In this document: in pieces, positions 34,432 through 45,737 of the stretch | Position numbering within the stretch: the stretch's first letter is position 1 | How the letters are laid out: each line of letters starts with the position of its first letter | Source of the DNA: Lolium rigidum | Taxonomy: Eukaryota > Streptophyta > Magnoliopsida > Poales > Poaceae | Assembly: GCF_022539505.1 (NCBI RefSeq) | Contig: NC_061514.1 | Location: forward strand, 333,109,090-333,173,089 | Direction: 5' to 3' | Length of the DNA: 64,000 nucleotides | The notes under the pieces: generated by a model | The model's database searches: none | Told to the model about the DNA's origin: nothing | The model's input: the letters and a program-made list of their open reading frames with translations, nothing else | Made by a program: the position numbers and the translations under genes

Positions 34432-34880
34432 TCAAACACCTTCCGTGCGTGCAGTCTCACGCTCGTACCCGATGTAGAGGGCCAGCACGGCGAGATAGGT
34501 GGTGCAGTAGATGGCGCCGCTTAGCGCCGCGCCTTTGCTCCCCATGCCAGCGCCGTGCACGAGCGCCCAGCACACGAGGACGTGGGTGAGCGCGGTGACG
34601 GCGGAGCTGGCCATGACCGGCACGATGATGCTCTGCGTCTGCAAGAATCGGACGTGGCACGCGAGCGGCACGTAGGGGACGAGGGACGGGATGAGCCAGG
34701 GCCTCGGCGGCGATGTTCGGGTCCTGGGCGAAGAAGAGGAGGATCTGGGTGGTGTTGGTCCAGAGAACGGCGATGGTGATGCAGGCCAGCGCGAGCACCA
34801 GCATGGCCCGGTGCTGGTAGACGTCGAGGAGCAGCATGCGGAGGAGAAGCAGGTTGGGCGTGCTTGGGGGAGCCGGAACG
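34432..34880 (-). pseudogene. Captured MATE-family transporter gene fragment
   Basis: MATE proteins are 12-helix efflux carriers of plant cells. Here two minus-strand frames cover about four of those helices. One frame reads YQHRAMLVLALACITIAVLW and TTQILLFFAQDPNIAAEA. After a frame change near 34700 the other reads WLIPSLVPYVPL, RFLQTQSIIVPVMASSAVTA and MGSKGAALSGAIYCTTYLAV. These are conserved MATE segments in the right order. It lacks the start, most of the N-terminal helices and the C-terminal half. It lies inside the Mutator-like element, so it is most simply a captured gene piece, not a decayed resident gene. Confidence 0.8.
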
Positions 34881-35346
34881 CGGCAGCTGGAACGGGCGGC
34901 GCAGCGGTCGAATGAGGCGCGGTGAAGCGCAGCCGGCACGGGCACGGGCACGTCGAGGCGCAGCCGGCCGGGATCGCGGGTGGCGGAGCCGGACACAGGG
35001 CGGCTGGTGTGAGCATCATGGCGCAGCGGGTGTTGGAGAAGGGCGTGGCAGGCCGGCGTCGAGCGAGCAAGGCAGGGCCGTGAAGGGACGCGTGCGTGGC
35101 AGCATGGCCACAGCCGGAGACGGGGGCGCCAGGGACGCGGTTGGAGCGGGCGAGTTGACCGCCGTTTGGCCACGTCAGTCTGACGATGGGGCCATGGTGG
35201 TTAAAACAGTATCAACCAACGATTTGTGCTATCTGTTACGGATTACCCCACAAGTGGTAGTTTTTAGCAAAAAATTCCAAGAATGGTACTGACGCGTTAC
35301 CATTGCCCCAATTGTGGTATATTTGTGTAATTCACTCGCAGGAGGT

Positions 35347-37226
35347 AGATCGGCTCACGCAAAATTCACCCTAGGGTAGGGTACGGTGGATCGAAGGAAG
35401 CCGAAAGTTCAAACGGATGCGGACCCTCATCCCCATTGTGTCAGAGCAGGCCTGCACGCCCCACGTGTCCGTGCGTCCTGCTCCGCTTTTACCGAATCAT
35501 CAAATCCGAATATCCACCCACTCCACTAGGACTCTACTCCGTGTAGTAACTTTTTTGAGTTTTGCGCGCGCACGCGACAAGCGATAACGGGTGGCCTATT
35601 GCTAGGCGTCCACGTGGAAGCGTGATTACCGCGGTTAAAAATTGGTCCAATCCAATCAGTTCTCGTTCCTGTTCGTTCCCTTGTGTCGCCCGCATGCACG
35701 TGGGGCGGGCAGCTCGTGGTTGGGCGTGGACCGGTCAAACGCCCTGATTACAGCGAAAAGCTGAGGGTGTAATGTGCAAAATTCCGTTCCGTTCCGTTCC
35801 TGATTAGTCAAAGCATAGGCCAGATAGCCGATGCAGCGCGGTTGTTTGGAGGACCATCTTGCTCATATAATGACGCTGGTTCAATCGCAAATAATGAATC
35901 CAGACAGCGCCCGTGTTGGCTAGCCTGCGGCGGTGCGGGCCAGCACGGCGACACGGCCGCGAGCCCGCGAGGAGGGCCCACCACCTGCCATCCCATCCCA
36001 TCCCATCCCATCGAGTCCAGCGCCCACCTTCGTTCTCGCGGTGGCAGCTTGATTTGGCCGCGTTCCTTCGCAAATCGAAACCAGGATGGTTTTCCTTGTA
36101 TGGTCTCTCCTCCATCAGGTATGATCCGCAGATTTGCGCCGATCGCGGCGCGCGTGTAGGCGTGTAGGCCAATGGGGCGATTTCGCCTATGGCAGTCTGT
36201 CGCGGACGAGGACTACCCTACCGGCCCGCCCGGCGCCGTGGTCGAGGACGGGGCGAGCATGTGCGTCCATGTGCTGCCGCTGCCGCCCATCTCCACCCTG
36301 TCCCCCTCCCCTCAGATGCAGTACCGTATGCGTGTGAGCCTGGGTGCGTATCTGTAGCTCTATCTACGGCTCACTCACTCAATAATACAGTGTCAGTCCT
36401 CACTCGCTCTCGCTGCATGATCCATCGACCGTATCCGTACAGTGCCGTGCCGTTGGATCGGTCACGTAGCTGAGCTGCATGCACGTACAGCTTGTTGATG
36501 GAGACGCTACGTCTACGTACCGCAGGAGAACACATCCACAGCGCAGATACAGCATAGATGCGTGGAAGGTGGAACTGATGAATGGATCACCACCGTGGAC
36601 GTGGAGCCGGCCCCGGCGCCTGCCCGACCGGCTGGTGGTGGAATCGTTATCCGGAGGAGGAAGACCGGAGTGGATCACCAGATCAACCAGGTTAACCGGA
36701 TGATTAGGTTCGCGTGCAGTGCAGGAACCGCCAATTAATGGCAGAGCGATCTGCGCCCCACTGCACGGATGGTTATTACTGGTGCATCTGGAGGGAGGGA
36801 GAAATTAATTTGGTTCGCTTGCACGTTCCATGGCGGGTGGTGGATGGTCCGATGGGGAATGTGCGCGCGCGCGCGCCCGCCCGGGAGACCGTGCTTGCCG
36901 GGGCCGGCCGTCGTCTCCGTTCGTGACCGTGCGCTCGTTTCCATCCCCAGCCGCTTCCTTCGGATGCACGCACGGCTGTCCCGACTCCCCATCCACAGGC
37001 TCCCAAGAGATAGAAAACACAGACTACACCGTCGGGCTGAGCGGCGAAATGGATCGAGGCGTCTCGTGTTCCACGGATCCATGGCTCCGTGTCACTTCTC
37101 TCAAGGTCCGTCGCCCGGTCGCCGTGTTTTGCTTGCCTCTGCGCCGCATGTGCAATGTGCGGCAAGCAGCCACGTCTTCGACGCAGATTAGGCCCACATG
37201 CGCATGCACGGCTGTTCATGACCCGC
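35347..37226. other. Unassigned intergenic sequence
   Basis: GC-rich in places (35880-36350, 36860-36990). It contains a CCCAT-type five-base tandem repeat near 35989-36012 and a GC dinucleotide run at 36862-36876. Many short overlapping ORFs occur on both strands, none with a recognisable family. Confidence 0.4.
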
Positions 37227-37229
37227 TAA

Positions 37230-37965
37230 GGCTGATCATAGTGCATAGTATCATACACTAGTACTACTATCATGCATATAATATTTATCTACTCCCTCCG
37301 TACCAGAGGTTAAGGCGTAAAAAAAATTCGTTTTTTCCTGAAAGCATAAGGCGCATGCTAAAGTTTAGTCTGTTTCTGCCGAAGGTGCCCCTAGCATCTG
37401 TTTCTAGTTTGCTAAAAAAGAGGAGACGATTGAGCCACCTATGGCATACACATGGTATTAGCTCCTCAATTTACGCTGAGTTAATTGCTCTTCCAATGAA
37501 TCTCCTTTAAAACTGGCACTTGATTGGTTATACACGGTGGTGGAAGGTAACGAGGAGTCTGGTGCGTGTATAAGGAAAGAGAGAGAAATAAAAGGAGAAG
37601 TTAGTAGCAGCGATTTATGAGGGGCAAACATGGAAGCAAATCTGCATGCACGGCCACCTTAATCCTTGCGCCAATTTTTTTACGCCTTAAGCTCTAGTAT
37701 GGAGGGAGTATGATACTATCTCTATAATGGATGGTATTATAGTGTAGTATCATAAACTTGTAAATTTATTATTTTATAGAATCCCAATGTAAATCTATGT
37801 ACAAGATCTATTTGGCATTGCTTTTCTCATAATGTGCGCTATAATACAGTATCTACCTATGTTACTCTAATTTTATCTCTCCTCATTAATTAGATACCAC
37901 ATCATCATTTTTATGGGTCTAGGATGCATGATGTACTACCTATGATACTAGCACTATGGCCAGCC
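37230..37965. mobile_element. Tourist-like MITE, split by a Stowaway MITE
   Basis: Inverted ends GGCTGATCATAGTGCATAGT (37230 on) and the reverse of GCACTATGGCCAGCC (to 37965) are flanked by TAA at 37227-37229 and 37966-37968. Without the inner Stowaway and one TA the element is about 317 bp. Confidence 0.8.
37292..37708. mobile_element. Stowaway MITE nested in the Tourist-like MITE
   Basis: Ends CTCCCTCCGTACCAGAGGTT and the inverted form at 37679-37708 (finishing GGAGGGAG) are flanked by TA at 37290-37291 and 37709-37710. These are the standard Tc1/mariner-type MITE ends in grasses. At 417 bp it is long for Stowaway. Confidence 0.88.
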
Positions 37966-37968
37966 TAA

Positions 37969-39744
37969 CAGCGTTCTTGTTGTTTGAAAATGATTTGGCT
38001 CACTCGATTACAGCCACTTGTACGAACACAAAAAAGTTGGCCATTTTTTCTAGGGCCAAACGGTGGGCCATTTAGTTACAAAGGATTCAAGAATAAGGCC
38101 CGTACATGAAGATTACAACCCCGCTTGGTCCCGCTTGGTAAACCCAAATGGGCCTGATAAAGAAGACAAGCAGGTACTATAAAGACACTTGCCATACCCG
38201 CTTGGTGGCCCGTTCAGAAAATACATTGCACTGAATCCTCCCTCCAATGGGCCAGCAAAAACAAACGGAGGCCTTGTCTTTGTGGTAACCTAAAAATAGG
38301 CTAACATAAATAATCAATTTATCATAAAATAAGCTTAATTCAAGATTTTCCTATCAACACTTACATCAATACTTAGGTGTACATGCCGTTAGCCGTGAAT
38401 GTTTCTCGACCTTCTGAGATAAAAAAGAAACATGCTTCAACTTACCAAACAATATAAAAACCATGGCCGCTTTTCAGGAATCAACAATGCACAACGAATT
38501 GGACATATAGGTTGGGAGACCTCCATCATATAATATAAAACCAATTTTTACAATTTCTTGATAAACAACATGTGTATACCATCTAAGACACAGAAAGCAC
38601 ATAAATAATTTTTTAAGGACAATGAAAATACTCAAAGATCTACAACTTAGATTGGTGGGGAACAACATGACTAATGAGATCAATAGCTTTTCGAATAAAG
38701 AAAGACCTATCCAAGAGAAAGTATTACACAAGTAATTTCTACCCGACAAACTAATTTTTAGGTTCTACACGCGTTGAAGTCCCCTTCCACACCCAATTTT
38801 TATTTCTATTTTTGGAAAAAAGCACGTTCCGTTGTGTAAAACCTAGATTTGATATTTGAGCCAGTGGCACATCCACTGAACGGATCAACACTAACCCACA
38901 TACACAAGAAAATTAAAGCGAGGATGATAGCCAAGACAATACAATCAGTACTGCGTGGCATTGCCTACCCAAAAAACAGTTCGGTAATTTGTAAGTAAGC
39001 ACTTATGAGGAAGACAAAGAAGAAATTTCAAATGAGTGCTCCACATGGTTGGTAAGCACCGTGCCACCGTTGATGGTATGCTCCATCTTCTCGCAGATCT
39101 TGATAAGGCGATGCGCATGCTCATCTGCTCTTGAGCCTTCTGGGAATTTAGATTGGTAGATGGACACGTTACAGTCTGATGCTTTGGAAAAGTGGAGGGG
39201 GTGGAGAAGGCCAAATGAGGAGATGGGGAAATGTGTCTAGGGGTGGGAGGGGAGGCCATGTACACTATCCCTGCTAGGGAGAGGAGGGGACAAACAATTT
39301 GATGGATACGATCCTTAGCCAAGAAAACGAGGTTGACTAATTTCATGGGAATACAACAAAAAGTAGTTAGTGGGAGGCTACTATTTAGGGTTGGGGAGAC
39401 CGGCTCAATTTGTAAAACCAAATAAGAGTAAAGAAGACAAGACTGAAACATACTAGATAACCTATCACGAATCAAGAAAGTATGGACATATTTACATTTA
39501 ATTATATAAAGCTTGAGACAATACTATCATCATGGCTTAAGAATATATTGTTTGATTTATCTTTCAAAATTGCATCTGATATAACTCATTTCTAACAAAC
39601 ACTTTGCCCTGCCTGATAAATTCGCCCTCTGTTCTCAGATTCAGCTATTACCACCTATGCTAATTAGGAAATCAAGTCTAAATGAAAGGACACATACACT
39701 GCAACAATTTAATCTAGAGGTGCCAATATTGAACTCTTGACTTT
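37969..39744. other. Unassigned intergenic sequence
   Basis: AT-rich. A 176-codon minus-strand ORF (39475-38945) has no recognisable motif or repeat partner. Nothing else seen. Confidence 0.4.
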
Positions 39745-40070
39745 CTCCTATGTTTTTTCCCAACCAGGAAACAAATACGAAAATTAACCTAGTAGATAAG
39801 GTTCTGTTTGGTCTACTTTCAAGCACAGAGGTTTTGAAAATTTGGGGAGGTTAATTGATGAATAAATTAACAGACGGTTAAACTGGAGGTGAGTTTAATT
39901 ATAACTTCTGATCAGATGGGGTTGCCTACTGACGTTATTGTTAGATTATTTGTTAAACCATTGAAAGTGTTGGGAAGTGAACTGCTAGATAAATAAACAC
40001 CATTTTGTGAATTTTCCAACCAAAATTTGAATTCAAAATAGCGCGTGTGATTAAAAGTTACCTTCTCCCT
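39745..40070 (+). repeat. Dispersed direct repeat, copy 1
   Basis: Clearly related to 48161-48465 in the same orientation. Shared stretches include GGGGTTGCCTA, TTGAAAGTG, CTGCTAGA and AATAGCGC in the same order. Family unknown. Confidence 0.65.
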
Positions 40071-40129
40071 CCGATACCTACAATTAGCACACGAGTGAAT
40101 CCAATAAAAAAAATCATGTGAATAACTTC

Positions 40130-40399
40130 AATTGGCTCAGAAAGCCATTTGTTTTCAAAACACCTTTGTTTCATGTTTTCCAGATACCCCAGAAGAATGT
40201 ATCTCTAGAGAGTGTATCTCCTGAAACGCCCGAACCTATGCACCAGCTGCACCCATACATTGTGGGCCTTTGGATTGAAAATGAAGAGACACAATCCACT
40301 TAGGTGATGGATTACTGGCACATTTGCACAATGAACCCCGTTGTATTGCTGATCCAATTAATTGTTCTCCACCAAACCGGTCCTATATGCCCACGCATA

Positions 40400-40440
<41 letters not shown>

Positions 40441-41000
40441 GTCCTGTGCGGCTGTGCCTATCTCTATTCTTCCACAGATTGAGTTTTCTGACGGGAGATA
40501 AGCTCATAGTGGTATCACGATTTGGGATCTCATTAGATCTAAAAATTCTCCATCTTTCTCATTCTAAATCGTATCTTCTCTCCCAACCTTCCCCAAATTC
40601 TTTGAAAATAGATAGCAGGGCACCACGGCAGGAGGAGAATAGCAGCATGGATGAGGCGGTCTTGTCGTCCAGCTAGCCTCGCCGTCGAGATGTAAAGGCC
40701 GCCGCCTGGGCGCGCAGACCGTGTCATTCCTCCCGGCGACGCATCGTCGACCTCCACAGATGGGTCAGAACTGGATAACTGGGAACAAAGAGGACTTTTT
40801 CGTGCAATTCACGATGTACCAAACAGCCCACTTGTAGTTAATCTGATGCATTCATTATTCATCCAAAAGCCCACAAGCGGTGGGTGCAGCTGGTTCACAG
40901 ATTCCTTCGTTTCACTGGATACGTTCTTTGTATCTCTAACCCTACTGTCATGATTTTTGTTCTTAGTGCCAAAACTGTTCAGCCATTCTGTTAAGCGATG
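40130..41000. repeat. Long diverged inverted repeat with CT-rich centre
   Basis: The left arm (about 40160-40375) and right arm (about 40745-40990, inverted) share ACCAGCTGCACCCA, GTGGGC-TTTGGAT and flanking similarity. The middle holds a CT microsatellite (40404-40437). It may be an old foldback or MITE-like element. Boundaries are approximate. Confidence 0.5.
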
Positions 41001-41480
41001 TTGAGTGCTTACAAACCGGCATTTCAAGTCAGCTTATAACATCCTATTTCAAACAAGATGGCCAACGCACATGCAAAAAAAGATGATTGATATTTTTGTT
41101 TCGACCACAAAACAAACAATTTCTGCACATACCCCTCCTCTCTGAAGTAAGGAGAGATCATCGCGACTGGGAACGCTTTTTTCAGAGCCATCCACAAAAA
41201 TATGTTGATCCTCTAAGGGATTTTTAGTTTTGCTTCGCAACATATATGGATTTAACCGGAATTGTTTATAATGATAAAAAAAATAATGAGTCTGTCTTCC
41301 CCACCAAACAAAGTAAAAGATCCACTTTGCTCAATAAGTCTGTTTCATTCAGAAAGTCTCCATCGAACAAAAGTTCTTCTGAAATTCAGGGAATCAGTCC
41401 TTGTGAGAACACAATCTGGACAGTGGAGCTGTTATGTTCCAAGGAAATAGAATAAAATCTAGGGAAAAAAGTTGCTAGAC
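41001..41480 (-). pseudogene. LINE remnant (RT zinc-binding region), right part of a split copy
   Basis: The minus strand reads in changing frames as the C-terminal part of a plant L1-type LINE reverse transcriptase: a PRFYSISLEHNS segment, then KNPLEDQHIFVDG (compare the IPLKIKIF-W motif), then a decayed cysteine/histidine zinc-binding stretch near 41150-41050. The piece upstream on the minus strand is at 45124-45300, across TE-C. Multiple stops make it non-functional. Confidence 0.65.
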
Positions 41481-41976
41481 TGTTAGGAATAAGCACTCCG
41501 AGTCCGGCACGATGTCGTACGTCTCCGTATACGAGTATGTATACGTACATGTTCCGGGTAGGAACACTACGTGTGTTGCACGGTTCAGAGTATACATGAT
41601 GTAACCGAGTAGTACTAGAGTTAGTCACCGACTAGGTTTGGTTTAGCTAGCTAGATGTGCTATTTATATGCTTGTAACCTGAACGTGTAAACCACCGTGA
41701 GTTGAGATTCAATACAAAGAAAAGGACCGAGACGGCCCTTTGGCTAAATTGTTTTGCTGCGTTACGTGAAGTAGCTAGTAGCTAGCTGATCTAAAGGAAG
41801 ATCGAGCTAGCTAGGTTCAGCTTGGCGGAACGTGTGCATCGCGGCGGAAAGAAAGTATTCGCGTACGTGTGTGACATCTCGCCGGAAGCTCATCGTCAGC
41901 GTCGTCGGAAAGCACTCGACGGCAGGGGCTGTGTTTGGTATCAGATCGGCGAGATACTGCCGGGTCCGGGCCAACA
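41481..41976 (+). repeat. TE-C 5' LTR and primer binding site
   Basis: It starts TGTTAGGAATA and ends CCAACA, followed by TTGGTATCGAGCC at 41978-41990. The methionine-tRNA site would be TGGTATCAGAGCC. The CAGAG-to-CGAG difference is of the same kind as the CAG/CG discrepancies between LTR copies elsewhere in the window. Assignment rests on one LTR only. Confidence 0.65.
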
Positions 41977-42020
41977 ATTGGTATCGAGCCTCGTGGAGGA
42001 TCTCCTAGTAACGGGAGGTC

Positions 42021-43000
42021 ATGACGAAGGAAGTGGGCGAGTCTTCCGGCGCCGCGGCGCCGGTGTCGACGCAGTATCCGCAGTACATCCGCGACAACTA
42101 CACGGTGTGGGCGACCACGATGATGTGGACGCTCGAGTCCAACGAAGTCTGGGAGGCTGTTGATCCGGGCGGCGACGAGTTAATGAAGGGCGCGCCGAAG
42201 TACCGCAAGGACCGACAAGCACTCACGGCCATCTGCTCGGTGATGCCGATGGACGTGAAGCAGCACCTGATCTCGAAGAAATCTGCAAAGGAGGCGTGAG
42301 AGACGATCAAGACGCTGAATCTTGGTCACGAGCGCGTCCGCGAGGCGACCCTACAAACCTTGCAGAAGAAGTACGAGAATCTGGAGATGGGAGAAGATGA
42401 GACTGTGGACGCCTTCGCTTCGAGAGTCGCCACATTGGTCAATGGGATTCGCGCGCTCGACGAGAAGCTCGAGGAGATCTCGATCGTAAGGCGTTTCCTT
42501 CGCGCGGCGCCGCCGCGTTACTTGTCCGTTGTTTCGGCGATCGAGCAATGCGTTGATCTCAAGACTCTCACGATGGATGATCTAGTTGGACGGTTCAAGG
42601 CTCATGACGAGCGGATGAAGATCACCTATGGTGATGTGGTACCGGAAGAGCACGTGATGCTTACCCGTGCCCAATGGGAGTCGGTGGTCGCCAAAGAGAA
42701 GGGCGATAAGGCATCTAGCAGAAGAAGTGATGAAGAAGTTTCTCGCCCAGCGAAAAAGTACATCGCAGGGGAGGACGAGGACGACGCTCCACCGAGGAGG
42801 AAGTTTGACATCAAGAAAGTAAGATGTCATAACTGCGGCAAGCTCGGTCACTTCAAGGTTGATTGCCGGAAACCACCGAAGCCGAAGGAAAGGGCTCTCA
42901 TCGCCCAGGAAGGAGATGATGGACCGATGATGCTGATGCTCGAAGTATGCGAGCAGAAGTACGAGGAGGAGCTACCTCCTCCATCACCGGCTACGGAGAT
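42021..43000 (+). pseudogene. gag: TE-C gag, one in-frame stop
   Basis: The ATG at 42021 begins MTKEVGESSG. The UBN2-type copia gag domain follows (YTVWATTMMWTLESNEVWEA and MPMDVKQHLISKK). A TGA at 42297-42299 stands where the family usually has Trp in EAWETIK. The frame then continues open through FASRVATLVNGIRALDEKLE and a CX2CX4HX4C zinc knuckle CHNCGKLGHFKVDC near 42831-42872. Gag would form the particle and bind RNA. Apart from this stop the gag is well preserved. Confidence 0.8.
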
Positions 43001-43099
43001 TGTGATGGATCACGGTCTACCGTGTGTGGATCACGTGGAAAAGCTATGCGACGAAGGTGTCGTTGAGAAGCAACGGAGTGCCCCGTTTCCACGTGAAAC

Positions 43100-45183
43100 C
43101 ACGGATGAGGCAAGTGAAGCTTTGGAGCTCGTTCATGGCGATATATGCGGTCCAATTTCACCCGCAACCCCGTCCGGTAATGAGTACTTCATGCTTGTGG
43201 TGGATGATCACAGCCAATACATGTGGATTGTGTTCGTCGAAAAGTAAGGATCAAGCTATACAAGCATTCGAGAAGATCGAGGAAGCTGGAGAGGTCAAGG
43301 CGAGGGTGAAAAAGTCCCTACGCATAGATCGGGGTGGTGAATTGAAGCATAAGGTGGTGGCCATGGCACGGAGCATGATGGAGAGCAAAGGCCTGCCGAG
43401 AAAGTTACGGGGTGAGGCGGTCAACACGGCTGTCTACTTGCTGAACAGGGCGCCAACTAGGAGTATGGTTGGTGGGACTCCGTACGAAGCATGGTATGGA
43501 CGAAAGCCCTCGGTTGATCATCTTCGCACTTTCGGGTGTGTGGCGCATGTCAAGACGGTGTCCGGCCATAAAGGAAACTTGGCGGATAGGAGTACTCCAT
43601 TGATCATGACTGGCTATGAAGAAGGCTCGAAAGCGTACCGTTTGTGCAATCCCTCAACCAAGAAGGTGATTGTTGCGCGTGACGTAGTCTTTGAGGAAGA
43701 CTTATCATGGATTTGGAACTCCACGGAACCGGATGAGATTTTTACTGTTGTCTGTAACAGTAATTCTGAGCATGCAGATGATCGAGGTACAGGAACTTGT
43801 ACGGAAGGAAACGTTACAGGTTCAGAAGTTTCGTCGATTCCTACGACCACGCCAAGTTCAGGCGTCTGGTGGCCAGCGGCCAGTCCACGCGCGGACGGGA
43901 GCGCGTCCAACGCTTGGCCAGGAAGCGGCAGCAGTAGGAGGCCATCTCGGCCAGAAGGAGCTGGCACCTCTCAGCCTGGGAGCTTGACAGGGGCGCGGCC
44001 GATAGACATCCCGCGCGGGAGCCCAGGGAGCAGGACATCGTCCCGATGGCCAGCAGCAGAGTTGCACTGGAGCACAGCTTGGGCAAGTGCTAGGCGCGGC
44101 CTCGAGGCTTGCGGACCTGAAGGGAGCAGTAGCCCAGCTCGGGCTGGAGCTATACCACGAGACCAAGACCCAGGAGGGGCGCTTGGTGACGGACCAGAAA
44201 GAAGTGGCATGTCAGGAAGTGCCATGCTCAGTCCAGAAAAAATGCCAACAGGAGAGCCGCATGGAGTGACGGGAGCTTTACCTGAAGGCAAAGAAGATGC
44301 TTCGTATGGAGATTGGGCACAAGTGTTGCCTGAAAAACCAGTACGTAGCTTAGGAGGAGCTTCATCAGAAGGTCCAGAAGAAGGAGGGCTCACCAGCTCA
44401 GAAAGTAGGCACGATTGGAACAGCCATGTTGCTGCTCTGACCGGGCTAGAAGAGAGAGCAATCCCAGCTCAGGTTGCGCCACACGGGATGGAAGTTGACA
44501 TCCTAGCAAGAAAAAGGCATACACGTTATGTATGTCTAGAGCTAATGGGTCTAGCTATGCACGAGCTAGCTTGTACGGGGGTGCATTATAGCCAAAACCA
44601 TCGGCAAGAATCGCATCCATCAGGTAAGGAGCTAGCTATGCATGTTCCTTTGAATCTCGGGGAGGAAGTACTTCGACGAGATTACAAAGGTGAGTCGCGA
44701 AGAAGCGACGTGGGTCCTCAGCTAGCAAGTGAAGGATCCGCAAGTGAAGAAACAAGTGCGACGTCGGGCGCAGAAGAGTATGTCGTGCTATCTCTACTTA
44801 CACTGGAGACGAGACGACTACGACCGACACGAGCACGCATGCGACGCGTGTTGAACTACTATTCGAAGAAGGAACTTCGGACGGTAAATAATCCGGTGAA
44901 GATGAAGCACACGAAGCAATGTTTGTTCATCAAGGAACCGGTGAAGACTGAAGACGCGGACAAGGACTGTCGGCGTGAAGCTCAGGAGAAGCCGGCGAAG
45001 GTAAAGTCGGTAACATGGGTGCCACGAGGAACGGCGAAAGCAATGCCGATGAAGACGCCTGCAAGAAACAGCTGGCGCATTTGGGACCCTGGTGGAAGTG
45101 AAGCACACGTGTGTGACATCTCGAATTATCTTCCCATATCTCCTTTTAGCACCATTCCCAACTTTAAACTTGCAACAAGATAG
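43100..45183 (+). pseudogene. TE-C integrase fragment fused to a long unknown open frame
   Basis: An integrase start (ELVHGDICGPI, VVDDHSQYMWIVF) runs to a one-base frame change near 43245. The frame is then open to 45183. It reads IDRGGEL and jumps directly to VVAMARSMMESKGLP, so the segment with the catalytic glutamate is missing. It then gives a normal end of integrase (LLNRAPTRSMVGGTPYEAWY to VIVARDVVFEEDL). From about 43850 the product is low-complexity Ser/Gly/Pro/Arg-rich, and near 44850-45060 basic, with no RT motif. Another frame at 44087-44269 has helical coding style (LADLKGAVAQLGLELYHETK), suggesting captured sequence read out of frame. The last 20 codons are LINE sequence. Confidence 0.6.
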
Positions 45184-45300
45184 AAACAAAGGTTCTATTT
45201 CCGAAGTTCTGGCCAGAAGTTGGAGCCTTCATTCTTCTGAACACATTGATCTAGGTGTTCACTTCTCTGCGATAGTGTGGAGTTCCAGTTTGTGTTTATA
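45124..45300 (-). pseudogene. LINE remnant, left part of the copy split by TE-C
   Basis: The minus-strand frame reads SCCKFKVGNGAKRRYGK, matching the conserved SFKVGNG-RFWED motif of plant LINE reverse transcriptases. This motif normally lies just upstream of the part found at 41480. Confidence 0.65.
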
Positions 45301-45737
45301 GAAGCAATCACGATCACACAACTGTATAACCATCTTCTAATCATCATTGGAATCGCTGGATTTTTTACGCGGTCTAAGCCAAAAATGAATCAAAATACCA
45401 AAGTTCTTTCTTCAATCATAGTAGCGCTGATGTAACAAAACGGCCGGGCACAACAACTCTGCTAATCAATAAGTGGCTTAATAGAACAGCTATGCAAGTA
45501 CGCGCATGTTCATACAAAGTGCAGGTGCAGCATAGCAGTTACGGACAAATTGTACACTAAACGAGAGATCAAACTAACAACCTATGGAAGAGATCCAGAA
45601 TAACATTTCAACAACTATAAATGCGCTCGCTCAAAGAGGGCGGCCAAGAGTTAATTCGCAAAAACAAAAGAGAGCACGACCAAGAGTGAATTTCATATCT
45701 TAGCGATGTCACTAGTGCATACAAAAAAGAAGGTAAA
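45301..45737. other. Unassigned sequence 3' of the F-box gene
   Basis: No ORF or repeat supported beyond the LINE remnant. AT-rich. Confidence 0.4.

Larger units (their letters stand above)
33466..35337. mobile_element. Mutator-like (Pack-MULE type) element with 9-bp target duplication
   Basis: Terminal inverted repeats of about 110-117 bp lie at 33466-33580 and 35223-35337. Both start GAGTGAATTACACAAAT read inward and differ at only a few positions. Perfect 9-bp direct repeats GCAGGAGGT flank the element at 33457-33465 and 35338-35346, the length expected of Mutator-superfamily insertion. The 1.87-kb body encodes no transposase. It contains a fragment of a host MATE transporter gene, a second coding-like piece and a Tourist-like MITE, so it fits a non-autonomous MULE that captured host sequence. 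Confidence 0.9.
41481..45123 (+). mobile_element. TE-C: rearranged Ty1/copia element inserted in a LINE
   Basis: A 5' LTR, a primer binding site, gag and part of integrase are present. Protease, reverse transcriptase and RNase H are missing. From about 43850 to 45090 the place of RT is taken by sequence I do not recognise. LINE sequence resumes at 45124 in the same minus-strand orientation as at 41480, which fixes the right boundary to within a few bases. No 3' LTR is seen; only 17 bases (45107-45123) match the interior of the 5' LTR. Confidence 0.75.

Noticed and set aside
38945..39475. 176-codon minus-strand ORF
   Set aside because: No motif, no upstream promoter sign, AT-rich intergenic composition.
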